Source: Boothiomyces macroporosus (Eukaryota; Chytridiomycota; Chytridiomycetes; Rhizophydiales; Terramycetaceae). From it: a stretch of 64,000 bases of DNA. Where the stretch lies: contig JADGKB010000006.1 in the NCBI GenBank assembly GCA_027604185.1, positions 186,001 through 250,000 of the forward strand, given 5' to 3'. The notes under the pieces are model-generated. The model ran no database searches. It worked only from the letters and a program-made list of their open reading frames with translations, and was not told where the DNA came from. Made by a program: the position numbers and the translations under genes. Shown here one piece after another: positions 21,954 to 34,057 of this stretch (position 1 is its first letter; each line of letters starts with the position of its first letter).

Positions 21954-22299
21954 TTAATTGGTTTAATATTTTTGCGTACACATCAAAGGTTGATTGACGA
22001 GTCCATACGCGCGACTACTGAGCAGATACACATGTTGCTAATCCTGGAGGCTTGAAATATCTACCGATTTGTGTCCATTCGAAAATGAACCGCACAGGTC
22101 CAAAAACGGAAAGGACCCTCGAAATACAGAGAATCAAAAGCAACAAATTCCAAAGCTCACTTTTGAATTCCAATATAGACAATGACCACAATTCTGGTAG
22201 CTTCCGCAATTCTCATAGTCAAAGGTACGTAAGTTTTGACTTTTTTCAGAAACCCGACGCCGAAACAAAATTGCAGCAGACTTGGCTTTTGAAAAGGAA

Positions 22300-24353
22300 A
22301 TGATGCAGTCTTCACCTTTATTTCAAAGCGTACCAAGCGATATCTGGGAGCGTATATTTATCTTTCTGGCTGATGAACCTGAAGACTTGAAGAGTATAAA
22401 AGCTACTTGTCGATATTTCAGCAAGCTGACCAAAGGGTATGTCCTGCAAGCACAGAAATGGATACGAGAGTAAGTCGCATTGATGCTAGGTATGGTAAAT
22501 TTCAAGTATTTGGAGAGCTGTATCGGAATAACCCAGAGTTACTGGTTTTTGAATTGGTAGACAACCTCCTCAAGCAAAAGGCTTACTTGCCAAAGCTGTT
22601 GATTGAACATGCGTATGAGAACCAAAATGAAATCAAGTTACCGCCTGGAACTAGCGAAATATTTCTGGCAACTGGTTTCAAGTCATTCAAAAGCCAGCTA
22701 ATGATCAAAGAATTCCAAGCCGGAGATGTTTGTAATCTCAATTAATTGTAGTGGATCCGGAGACTGGAAGAGTTGTAGAAAAGGATGATGTCGAATTCAT
22801 GAAATCTGTAAAGGATGAGATCTGTGATATCAAGACTGTACACCACCTGGTGAATACGAATTACTTTACTCCTTCGCTATTTCATTTGAATCCTGATACA
22901 AATTGGGACACGATCTGGGATGTAATTGCTTGTATATCAATTGATGATCCAGAATTGGGCTATTTGTTGGCTTCAAACAGCGGGTTTTCATTATCATCAG
23001 CAAACAGGGAAGTATTCCATAGAGTTGCGCTGTCCAAAAGAGTAAACAAGAATATCTTGATAGATATGGTTAATGCCCAATTTCAATTTTCTGACGATGT
23101 GATACTACTTACTTTGTCAGACAAGGCCATCGTTGATAACCACAATACTTGTAACATACTCAAAGATTCTGTATTGGAAATAACCGCTTTTGCAACTACT
23201 GCTCTATCTAGATTGTTTACCAAAAACACTGAAGAAGCCTTTGAAATTTCACACTTTTTAATCGACGAATTTGATTTGGCCGATCATTTAGTAGAAGAAG
23301 TATTTGCTGCCGATGAAAAATCAATCCTGAAATTCTCTTCAAATAGAAAATATAGACTACCAATGAAAACTAGATTTGGATTGGCGCATCACGGAATGAA
23401 TATAGAGTTTTTAAACAAAATCCGTGAAAGATACGGAAATAATCACAGATTTGTAAAGTACTGCCTGATGGATCTAATTATTGGAGGCGTTGTAGATTTC
23501 AAACCAGCAAGCGAAGAAAGGTTTAAACGCCGAGCTTCCGTTACTGCATTCTTAAACGGATGGAATAAAAGAGAACCTATCCCAGAGCTCGACAATAATG
23601 CAGAACTGGCCTCTGAACTAGCAATCAAATCTCTGTTAGAAGAAAAGCTCTGGGTCGATTCAGAAATTATACCTTCCGTTGCAGCAACTGTATTGGAATC
23701 TAGGGCCCCATCCCAAAGATTTATATTCTACATGGCAAAGGTGGAATCATTCTTGTATGATTCAAAAAAAGCCACCAGAGAACCATGGATCGCAGCTTTC
23801 AAGGAAATATTGGAAAACCAAGATTGGAAAAGTATTCTAGAACCAGAAGTTACATCTCCACAAAAGAGAGTTTCAAAGAGACTGTCGTTCTCACAACTCA
23901 GCACAGCAGTGTCTGAATCTGTAAAATCATTTGATCCGAAAACCAAGGAGCTTCGAAGATTTTATTCTTCTATTGAAGAATTGGTTAAAGAGTTGGAGTC
24001 TGAAGGTAATTTTGTATTTGATTGTAGGGCCTACTTCTCCTTTCAATAAGGAATCGCCTCTTTTGGTGGGAACTGCTGATACAGTGGCGATTGAAACTAA
24101 AATTGAGAATATCGTCGAGTCGATCGTATCAAAAGCCGAAATGGAAATCCAAGATAGAGATGCTCAACCAAGGTCGTCCATTATTGTTACAGACGAGGTG
24201 CAAATGGAGGACATGAAAACTTTGATCCTCAATACAAAATCAGTCAGCACACCGTTCAATTTGTGGAATATTGAATTGCACAATCCAATTGACTACCAAC
24301 CGCAGACTCCTGGCGGAACCTGGAGAGGCTGGCTTCCAACCTTTGGACAATAA
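22300..24353 (+). CDS. F-box protein
   Basis: Likely substrate adaptor of an SCF ubiquitin ligase. From the ATG at 22300, introns 22470-22489 (20 nt), 22732-22751 (20) and 24006-24027 (22) are removed to give 663 residues. The F-box is near the N-terminus: SVPSDIWERIFIFLADEPE then L.SIKATCRYFSKL. The rest is alpha-helical with no repeat or domain I recognise. The reading frame is open upstream to an acceptor at 22249, so a 5' exon beginning with the ATG at 22085 may exist; joining requires either one 53-nt intron (22197-22249) or 22- and 25-nt introns around a 6-nt exon. Confidence 0.75.
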
Positions 24354-24400
24354 ACTGTTTTTAAATTTTGCATTTTTTCGCTACATTTTTTTGACTTTCC

Positions 24401-26447
24401 ATGAAGAAATCAGACCTGACAACTTGGTAGAATCTCTCTAATTCCAGTCCTATTTGCTGGGAAACAATGAAGCAAGGTAAAGTTTCGCTAACCAAGTATA
24501 CATGACAAAGTGCGGTCATGTAACCGATAGTTAATTTTAGAATTTTTGTTTTGATTGTATATCCACTCACCAGCAGGAACAGAACCAATGTCCAGTGTGT
24601 AATCTGGAAATAGAAGGAATCTTTCCCAACTTTTCTTGTACAAATTATTTAATCCCAGTGGACGAGCTGATCCAGCGCAACTTTACACAGCCTTCATTCT
24701 CTATTAATGAACTGGACAGCACAGGTTGATTATTTCTTACCCAGCAATGGAAACAATTGTAGAAGCGATTCGGAATAAAAGGAAGGCGAATGAAATGGAT
24801 GAAAAGTTGTTGGAGGCACTGCTTTTACAAAACTTTTTGGTGCAAACCAAGAATGAAAAAATCAAGTTGCTGGAAAAGTTGAAGGGTGAAATCAATTTTA
24901 TTTCCAATGATTTGAATGCTGTTCAATCTTCTATTGATAGCCAGCTGCCAAAGCCAACCAGCTTGCCAGCACAAGTGCCTGAGCCTGGCGAAATAGACTC
25001 AACATCAAGAAAGAGGGTACACTTGGATGTCGAATTAGTTCAAATCGAATCGGAAGTAGGAGATAAACATTCTCAATATATTTCACCAGTCTTTCAGCGT
25101 GCACAAAAAAGTTATAATTCACGTATACATAGACATATCAAAGATCTTCAAGATAACTACTTTAGCTGGCGGTACAAAGGTAAGCGATGGCTAAAGCCAG
25201 CAAATGTTGATGAAACAGGAGGTGCAATCAGTGGCATGGAAGAATTCTCATCAACACTTGTAAATTGCTCAAAGTACTCATCGTTCAATACGTTGGCAAC
25301 CGTCAAATATGTTGATAGCTATTTCAACTATGCCCTTTCAATTGTGTCTTCTATTGAATTCGACAAGGATGATGAATACTTTGCAACAGCTGGTGTTACA
25401 AAGAGGATCAAGATATTCAATTATGAGACTGTTGTTTCAGATTTTGGAGGGATATCATCTCGATTTATATCTGGGAAAAGCAGAAATGTCAGCGAGAATG
25501 AAAGTTTGAGCGACAAGCACCATTCGAGACTCAGAATTCCAAGATATCCAGAGAGAGAGATTCCGTGCGAGTCTAAAATAAGGTAAGTTTTGGTAACTGT
25601 AGTTGTTTATCGTGGAACACTTATATGAAATCAACAATCGCTTCATCGGATTATGAAGGTGTTGTTTCATTGTGGGATGTAATCAGAAATTAAAGGTTAG
25701 GTATCAGTGGGAAAAAAAGTGCTTAATCTGGTTGAACACGAAAAGAGGACTTGGACTGTAGATTTTTGTGAATTGAATCCGACATTGTTTGCCAGTGGTG
25801 GGGATGACGCAAAAGTCAAGTTGTGGTCCACAAATCAAAAGAATTCAGTCGGTACAATCGAATCAAAGGCAAACATTTGTTCAGTAAAATACCATCCGTG
25901 CAATGGGGAGCAATTGATTTTTGGATCAGCAGACCATCATTTGCATTATTATGATCTAAGAAACACTAAATCCCCACTGTATATTTTTAAAGGGCACAAA
26001 AAGGCAGTCTCTTATGTGAAATTTTTAAATTCAGACGAAATTGTATCCGCTTCGACAGATTGCTCTTTGCGATTGTGGTCGCTGAAAGAGTCCCTAAACT
26101 CTCCATCTAATCAAGCTATCTCTAGTTTAAGAACTTATTCGGGCCATGTCAATGAAAAGAATTTTGTCGGTTTATCAGTGAATTCGGATGGCAAATACAT
26201 TAGTTGCGGAAGCGAATCTAATCAGGTTTACGCATACTACTCACAACTCTCTAAACCAATTGCCACACATAAATTCGGGGCGTCTTATGATTCTATTACA
26301 GTATCAACTTTTTAATGTTAGGGCACAGAAGGACCAGACGAAGACTCGTCAACATTCATCTCTTCAGTTTGTTGGAAACGCAAAACTCCCAATACCTTGG
26401 TTTGTGCAAACAGCCAAGGCACTGTAAAAGTATTGGAAATGGTATAA
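24401..26447 (+). CDS. COP1: COP1 E3 ubiquitin ligase (RING, coiled coil, WD40)
   Basis: Seven introns (24427-24447, 24477-24496, 24520-24540, 24725-24744, 25583-25602, 25679-25700, 26301-26321; 20-22 nt) are removed to give 633 residues. A C3HC4 RING is assembled from four exons: Cys9, Cys12, Cys24, His26, Cys29, Cys32, Cys43, Cys46. A coiled coil follows ([19 protein letters not shown], like COP1). The WD40 propeller contains [55 protein letters not shown] and ends [12 protein letters not shown], nearly identical to animal and plant COP1. It targets transcription factors for degradation; substrates here are unknown. Confidence 0.97.
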
Positions 26448-26486
26448 TTATTGTAAATAGATATTATTGCACTTACATTACTTTAT

Positions 26487-28519
26487 TCATAAATCCACTT
26501 GTTCATATTCCACTGGGTTGTCATCAATAATTTTCGATCTCTTGCTTTCTGCAACTATATCTTGAATTCTTTTCAGTTCCTGATTGATGTCTTCGTTATC
26601 AAAGCTCTGTCGTGGCTCTTCTGCTTCTGTTGGCGGAGCTGCTTTTTGTCCCCATTGCATCTTTTTCAAGTTGTACCATGTAGAAACATTCTGAAGTAGC
26701 TGACCGGGAACATTTTCAGCTGGGGTTTCCGAAACCGACTGCACGGCATCTGATACTGTCGATGTAACAGCTGCGGTAGCACTTGATATTCCTTTGGATA
26801 TTGGCGTCATGTTTTTACCGAGCACTGTTAGGGAAGCAACCAACGAGTTCTGCACAGCTCCAAAGATGGTGTGGCCATGGCAAGGATGACCAGGATTAAT
26901 CATTCCCACGTATTCTTTGTCATGGATAGTGTTCCATAGTTCAAAAGATTTGGAATTCTGCCAAGCTTTTACCCAAGCGGTGTTGTATTCTGATATATAG
27001 TCAATTTTTTCTAAATCAAGATAAAATTACTTGCGTTAGGTTCTAAAGGGGGAGGATTTAGCTCGTACTCCATACTAGCAAATAGCTGTGTTGTGTACTG
27101 CTCAAACCTAGCTCTAATGTCGTCATCGCTTCCTTCAAAATCAATTTCTTGTATCTGAGACATATCATTATCCGGCTGCCAACTAGCTGTTACTGGCTTT
27201 ATTATATCTATATCTTAAAGGTAATATACCGTCGATAAACTTTCTATCAGCCGCAGTTAATGAAAGCAGTGGGGCAACAGCAGGATTGATAATTTCTAAA
27301 TTTCCATCGTCTGCGTTCGCCACTACATCAATGGCACAGGCTTTGTGATGGGCAAATATTGCATTACTGGTTCCTGCAAGAAATGTTTTTGTGTTTGGCG
27401 ACGTCAAGACATCGATTTGCTGGAGTGGGATATATGGTTGAAAAAATGCACCCTATCATGAGAAAATTGTACTTGTCCGAATATTCTTAATGGGTGTCCA
27501 ATTTTGTGCAATTTAATCTTTTGTGAATCAGCTTGGTAGGTGCGTAGATTATCCATTGATCGGTGTTTATCCTCTAGCGATATTGAGTGCCTCCTTGGCG
27601 CTTCAATCAACGCATTTGGTAAATCTGGAGATCCCACATCCTGAAGGTGTCGCAGAAGCTCTGAAATTAAAATAGAGTCAACCTGGAAACAATGAGACCA
27701 AACTGTACTGATATGCTGATAATCTTTCTACTTTATGCCCAAAGAATAAAATCTACCATCAGTATCGAGTACTCTCTTTCCCAAAAACATTAGTTTGAAA
27801 AGCTGTAGTGTCTTTTGTCTGAATTTGAAAATCAACTCCCTCAGCGAGATTCCCATAAATATCGTAGAGTCAGTCAATGGCATCCTGATGTTTGTGCATA
27901 GATTGTCAAATAGATTCTGCTGTTAATTATGTTGTACATCGATGATTTCCACTTTGCTGAAATCGCGCTGTGCAAAATAAGCTTGTGTAACTAATCCCAG
28001 TTTACTCCTAACTGAACCCAAGATACATTGGTTCGCCAAGAGCACGACTGACTTTTGCACTTTTGTTCTGGTTACGTCTCCATGTTAGTTTGTTAACACC
28101 TGCCGTTTTATTAATCAAATCCTGAATCAGAAATTCGTTACCTTTGCATCAATTTGTCTAAAGCAAGCGAGTCCAAATAATGTCTGTTTACTATATGCCT
28201 CCCATGATGCGACTGGTGGAAGGTGGAAATATATGAATTCCTCTTCCCTTTCGTGTGCCCCGTCTGGCAAGCACATAAATGGCATAAATGACCATTCGTC
28301 AGGGAGAGGCACTGCATCGTTTGGAGAATCCGTTTGTTTTTGTGAATTTGGAAATGGTGGGTTGCAGTATTCCACCTGTGGTCCATTTCTAATTATTAGC
28401 TACAGCAACCTGTGATGGAACGAAACAACCATGACTGCTGATTAGATATGCTTACCGTGGAGAATTACGGCTTCTGGCGGTCTATTTATTGACAAGCGCT
28501 CCTCTGTATTTTGGCTCAT
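26487..28519 (-). CDS. AVL9: AVL9 DENN-domain secretory protein
   Basis: Late secretory pathway protein, 609 residues after removal of ten introns: 28438-28455, 28389-28409, 28122-28141, 28078-28099, 27920-27937, 27753-27772, 27661-27682, 27453-27472, 27208-27229 and 27011-27030 (18-22 nt). Splicing yields VVSFHHRNGPQVEYCNPP, LPDGAHEREEEFIYFHLPP, TLFGLACFRQI, GLVTQAYFAQRDFSKVEII, FYPLQQ-like PYIPLQQIDVL, GTSNAIF, LSLTAADRKFID and FEGSDDDIRARFEQY, the succession found in AVL9. The C-terminus is hydrophilic. Divergent from DSK2 with 36 bp between start codons. Confidence 0.88.
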
Positions 28520-28555
28520 AATGGTTTCGCGAAGCAAGATTTTTCACAACTTCAA

Positions 28556-29730
28556 ATGCATCTTCAGGCTCGTCTTTCTAACGGAACAACTCTTCCAATT
28601 AATACCAGCGATAGCGAAAATACCACAGTGTCGGATTTGAAAGATTTAATTGCAGCAGCCAGCGGAGAGTCTGTAGAAGGAATGAGGCTGGTCTGCAAAG
28701 GGAGAATTTTAAACGGAGACCAGGACTTGCTTTCTATTTATTCTGTTTCAAATAACGACATCATTCATGTGGCAAAAGCCAGACAAAGCGAGCAACGCAC
28801 TACACCAGTGACTCCAAGAGCCAATCGTAACTATACGTTAAATTTAGCGATGGAAGCCTTGACGCAATCACCAATGGTACAATCACTTCTTTCCAACCCT
28901 CAATTTCTTCAATCAATGCTTCAATCAGATCCAAGGTTTCAACAACTCGCACAGGATAATCCTGAAGTCCAAAGAGCAATGACAGACCCATCGTTTCTTA
29001 GAGAAATTTCTGCAGCTGCTAGAAATCCTCGTTTAATGCAGGAAATGATGAGGAATCAAGGTAATTGGTTTTAATCCAGATCGTGCCCTTACAAATATCG
29101 AAAATATCCCTGGTGGGTTTCAGCAACTCTCATCCATGTTCAAATCTTTGCAGGGCCCTTTATCTAATCCTGACCCTTCCACAGGTTTAATTTGCTAATA
29201 CTAGAAGAAGCCAATAAATTGATGGCAGAAAGGCTTGGTGCTGTCTCTCCAAGTAAAAGTGACGGACCAAATACACTTGCTTTGCCAAACCCATGGAACC
29301 CACAAAGAAATATTACCAGCCCAAGTAATATATCACTAATTGTAGCTAATAGAACTAATTTAAGCCCAAGCACTGCGTCCCCAGCTCAAGGAATGCCATT
29401 CAGTCCGATGGGCTTTAATCCATATTTAATGAATTTCCCTCCATTAAGCCAAGCAACTGCTCAACCACAAACTCAAACTCAAGCTGCAAACCCACAAGCA
29501 ATGTTCCAACAAATGGCAATGATGCAGCAAATGATGAGGCCAGTTCAGTCGCCAGCACCAGTCAGTCAAGAGCCCGTTGAAGTAAGATATAGAGAACAGC
29601 TAGCCACATTGCGAGAAATGGGATTTACTGTAACTGTTACTAATCCTAGGATGAAGAAAAGAACAAACGAGCTATTTTAGCCGCTGGCGGGAATACTGAT
29701 GCAGCGATAGAGTTTATCTTGAATCAGTAA
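28556..29730 (+). CDS. DSK2: Ubiquilin/DSK2 proteasome shuttle factor
   Basis: Carries ubiquitinated clients to the proteasome. Introns 29061-29079 (19 nt), 29185-29204 (20) and 29630-29649 (20) are removed; 371 residues. N-terminal UBL (VSDLKDLIAAASGE, RLVCKGRILNGDQ), STI1 repeats (LLSNPQFLQSMLQSDPRF), DRALTNIENIPGG after the first splice, a Gln/Ala/Met-rich middle, and a C-terminal UBA restored by the last splice (MGFTDEEKNKRAILAAGGN..AAIEFILNQ). The ATG at 28556 begins the UBL; the next upstream bases belong to the AVL9 start region. Confidence 0.95.
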
Positions 29731-29767
29731 CTGTCTTGTAATAAAAAACTAATTTCGTATCATTTAT

Positions 29768-30668
29768 TTAGTGAAAAGCTGATACCAACTGCTCAAAGAG
29801 AGCGTCATTCTTTGCGGAATCAGCAACCAACTTGTGATTTGGTGCCAAATCTTTCAATTGCCTATGTTAACAACATTTACGAAAAGTATTGATCAATAAC
29901 ATTCTGCGGTTTGTGCAAAAAAGTAGAATTGACAATCAAGTTGGCCAGGGTGTCCACGTCATTTGGATTCTTGTTTAATGCTTCAAGCAATAAAGCTTCC
30001 GCTTGTTCATAGCTCTTGATTTGCATCAAACACACTGCTTTTGCAGTCAATATCTTTGCTGATGGTTGATACGTGGCAGCTAATTCTTCGTAAAGGTAAA
30101 ATGCCTCTTGGAATTTCTGTGGAGAACCGGAATAGACTCCAGCCCATGATTCAGCAAGCTGCGCTAGTACTGCGTCATCCGCCCAAGTTTTAATTTTTTC
30201 AATTTCTTGGTACGCAATATCAACTCTGTCAATCAAACATAATAATTGAATGAAGATTGAAACGCATTCTAAATCGCGAGGGAATTTGGATACCAGTTTC
30301 AACGCTTCGTCGTATAGTCCAATTATGGTGAGGATGGTTGATAAAACAATGTAAACCTGGGCGTCTGGCTCGATATGATTAATCATTTGTTGAACATGGT
30401 GTGTTATTTCCGGAGCTTTTGCTGGCTGTGCAAGTACAGTTGCTAGTAACTGGATAGCAATAAGAACATCCGGATCACTTGATTTGATATCCTGTATGAC
30501 CAAATTGTATCTTCCATGAACCAAGTAAGAGCGGTGTAACAGAACCCTTTGTTCAAGCTGTTGCTGAGGATTCAGATTTGCTACGAATTGTGGGTTTGTG
30601 GCTTCGTTTATTACTGTTTGGTATTGGCCAACGTAAAACTGGTTTTTCAGTCCAAGCAATTCTGCCAT
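29768..30668 (-). CDS. COPE: Coatomer subunit epsilon (COPE)
   Basis: COPI coat B-subcomplex protein for Golgi-to-ER transport. One 19-nt intron (29862-29880) is removed; 293 residues. N-terminus LLGLKNQFYVGQYQTVINEA matches the COPE start, followed by TPR-like helices and SWAGVYSGSPQKFQEAFYLYEEL (human A W..L..GG.K.Q.A.YI..E). The splice yields IDQYFSQLKDLAPNH near the end. The stop overlaps an AATAAA. It converges with DSK2, stops 37 bp apart. Confidence 0.93.
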
Positions 30669-30922
30669 TGCGAGATTAAGTCTACTTTTTTCAACAGTGA
30701 AATTTGCCCTTTACTGGAACGTATCGTCTCATCAAATCAATTGATTACATTGGGATGCCTAGGCAGTGACTTGGTACGAGGTGTCCTAGTAGAGTTGTCC
30801 CAACTTTCCTCTCCTATTTCATCCCCGTAAGGTGGCTCACAGTATCTTTATGCTACAGACTATTGTCCCTCAAACTAGAATATTCAGTGCATAAAATTTT
30901 CGTTTTGAGCTTTCCAGATCAC

Positions 30923-32339
30923 ATGCAATCCGTAACTGTGGAATTCGAGTCGTTTCCAATCAAGCGATTTGTAACTAAAGCGTCGCCAGCAACAACGCTT
31001 CAATCGATCATTGATCAAGCATGTGAAAAATTCGATATAAAGTCTTCGCAAGGATACGTATTATAGTAATATTGAAGTAACCAGTCATAAAAAAGATTTA
31101 TTGCCAAATTCCACCTCAATTAGATTCGCTAACCTACCGCCAGGAGCTAAACTCAATTTGAAATTTATCGGAGTTGGTAAAAGCACTTTGGTACAAGTAG
31201 CGCTTCAAACAGAGGAACACGGAAGACTCGTTGCGACTTTTCCGTCGAATATCAGATTGTGGGGAATCCTAGTCTATTTTGAACAAAAGAATGGAATTAA
31301 TCTCACTAGACAATCCAAAGGAAACTATTTGATGCCTGTGATTGTATTCATGAACAAGGAGGTAATTATTATTCAACCAAGTATTCCTCCATTACGTTAC
31401 TAAGGGAAAAGAGCCTGAGGGATTTAGGATTGGAGTCTGGATCTGGTAGCTTGCGACTATTCCTACACGCTGCACTTAACCCGATCGAATTCTATTTGCA
31501 GGAAATAGAAGAAGCAACGAAAGAGTCAATTGATGATATTAGTGATGTAGTTTCTACTCCGTCTGCTACTCCAAAACCAATTCATACACCTGCTCCAACT
31601 CCAGCTCAAGTTCCAATTACAAATGAACAAAAACCTACAGAAACCCCAACAGTTCCAAATGCACAAGATCAAAAAATTGAACTGGTTGGAAATAATATAA
31701 AGCTGTATCGTCCTCCTCCTGACTCCATGTCAGCGCATAAAAGTAAGCTCCATTAACATTAGTTGAATTACCTCCTTCATTTTTTGAAATCACATCCGCA
31801 GAGCTAAGAATGGCTTTTGAATCCCAGAAATCACAAGCCGCCTATCATGAAAATAGACCATTAATGACACAAAAGATGCGCGAAAGAGAGGAAAAGTTGA
31901 AGCAAGAGAAATATCCAAAGACAATGATTAGGATAAGAATGCCAGACCGATCAATCTTTGAAGCTACATTCCTATCTACTCAGAAAGGTATTTTTGCTTT
32001 TATGCAGTATCTGAATTGTTTGATATCGTAAAGAGCAAACTCGACAAAGTAGGAAACTTTAGGCTGTTTATCACACCACCAGTACAAAACCTTGATCCAA
32101 ATCAAACATTCTTCAAGCATGGTCTAAGCCCAGCTTCCTTGGTTCATTTCCAAAGTGACTCTGGCGAGCCATGGTTTGCCCCTGAATTTTTAGCAGAAAT
32201 ACAAGATTATCCTGTAACTGCCACAAATCAAACAAGTATGGAAGTAGAGGAGGAGGAACAAAGATCTTCTCAAGTAAGGCAGCAACAACAACCTGAAAAG
32301 AAGGATAAAAAGTTTCCAAAGTGGTTTAAACCGTTTTAA
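30923..32339 (+). CDS. TUG/ASPSCR1-type UBX protein
   Basis: p97/Cdc48 cofactor related to ASPSCR1 and yeast Ubx4. Introns 31066-31084 (19 nt), 31362-31381, 31743-31762 and 31988-32007 (20 each) are removed; 445 residues. The ubiquitin-like N-terminus ends in NSTSIRFANLPPGAKL (human LSLQWRFANLPNNAKL). Later: ELPPSFFEITSAELRM (human ELPDSFFEVT), YPKTMIRIRMPDRSIFEATF opening the UBX domain and FRLFITPPVQNL (human FYLFITPPK). The middle is Pro/Thr-rich. The stop overlaps an AATAAA. Likely regulates Cdc48 assembly and membrane trafficking. Confidence 0.92.
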
Positions 32340-32646
32340 TAAACAATGTAATCATTCAAGCACATAATTATCTAGTTTGCATCGACCAGCAGTTTGCTAA
32401 TCAGGAGCCTATTGTTGGCATGACACGGTATCATGTAGCACAATGATAGGTTCATTCTCCGTCGCGAATACTAATATCCACGGCAACCAATATTTAATGT
32501 TGTCTCACCTTCCATCTCCACCCTGTGCCAACTTCATCCATTCCTTACCAAGCCCCTATGTTTCACTTCATAACCTGTTCCCACCCTAGCGCCACCTGTA
32601 CAAAATCAACGGGAGCCACAGTCTGTGCAAAAAGTTTTAAACAAAA
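32340..32646. other. Intergenic
   Basis: Pyrimidine-rich stretch between the UBX gene and the next plus-strand gene. Nothing further recognised. Confidence 0.5.
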
Positions 32647-34011
32647 ATGTCATCCGCAAGTGATTCGCCATTAAACATGCTTGCTTCAGTAATCACAAAT
32701 CCATCGTCCAAGCAGGTGCAAGGTAATTATAATTCAACGCTAGTCAAAGTTACTCCAATTGGTATGATACAAGGAAAGCCGGTCGATATTTTTACTTTTC
32801 CATCAGGAACCTACTTTACTTCAGACGCTCTAAATTTGCTGTTCTTTAAAACCGCTTCAGTAGTTCGCCATTTATCGTCTGTGCAATCTATTGTTTATCA
32901 GGATGTACAGACCAAGACCATTTATATCCCAAGCGAAGCTTTGAAACAAATTGCAGAGACAATTGGCAATCTACAACTAGGAGCACTGGCAAAGATTTCT
33001 GCTGATGATGTAGTGAAAGGAGGAGCGAAATTGTTTTTATCTTCGCTAGATGGATTGGTGTTGCACACTAAAAACGAAGCTACAATTACAATGACAGTTT
33101 CTCAATACATTCCGGAACAACGAACAAACGTTTCAGAGTACTCGCCTGAAAGAGGGTAACAGGCTCATTAATCGTAGCACAAAGAGACCCGCAACAGAGT
33201 CTGAGAACGGAGAAGAAAAGGAACCAAAATCAGCAAAAACTAGAAACAAGCGATTGTCAATTGATACAAGGTTCAGTGAAAAGTTGGAAAATAACTCTGT
33301 AATTTTGGAGCAAATGAAGTCGAGCTACAAATTAAAACAACAGCAGCAGGCAATAATTGATTCGAGAACTAGTAATTAGTATTGACGCTAGGAGGCTCTG
33401 CTGTATCTGCCCATCCTGATTCTGGTCAATCAGGGCTCAGATTAAATATCAAGAAACCGCAAAATGGTCTCAACAGCATTGAACAATTGGTTTCCCCAAG
33501 GTCAGAGTTCCCAACTCGTGAATTGCCTAGACCTCGAGGGTATGAAATGCAAACACAGTCTGCTCATCCATTGTCTCAGCCTTCTCGCCTTCCATCGCCA
33601 ACAGGCAGTAATACAGCTCAAAAACAACAGTTTATGGGCATGATGGAGCAAATTTATGAAAGTAGCGAGCAAACAGCAAGATTACAGTCGCAGTTGAAGG
33701 AACAAATAAGAAAGTCCGCGACTTTGCTGTACACATTATCTTCCAGTGGGCAGATGATTGAAGGTTTGGTGCGATCGCATTTCAGAGATATGCAAACTCA
33801 GTACAGTGAGAAATTTGGACTTGCATTAACAGATTTGAACAGGAGATTAGTCGCAATTGAACAACGCACTTTTGGAAGCAGTAAATCCGATGCATTCACA
33901 CCATCCGGTGCACTAAAAAGTTTACCAAAAGATGAATCGAATAATTCGCTATCTTCAATTGCTGACAGGGTCGAGAATCTCGAAAGATCAAACTATGCAA
34001 ATACCGAATAA
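32647..34011 (+). CDS. Unrecognised conserved-looking protein, 440 aa
   Basis: Introns 33156-33177 (22 nt) and 33372-33391 (20 nt) are removed to give 440 residues. The first 165 residues look globular: TFPSGTYFTSDALNLLFF, then a turn and KTIYIPSEALKQIAETIGN. This recalls, weakly, the APSES/KilA-N DNA-binding layout, which would make it a nuclear protein. A basic stretch (KSAKTRNKRLS), a Pro/Ser-rich linker and two helical coiled-coil segments (LQSQLKEQIRKSATLL; LNRRLVAIEQR) follow. The stop overlaps an AATAAA. I do not recognise the family. Confidence 0.7.
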
Positions 34012-34057
34012 ATGATAATAGATTAGTGTTCCAGTAAATCATAAACATAAAAACAGT

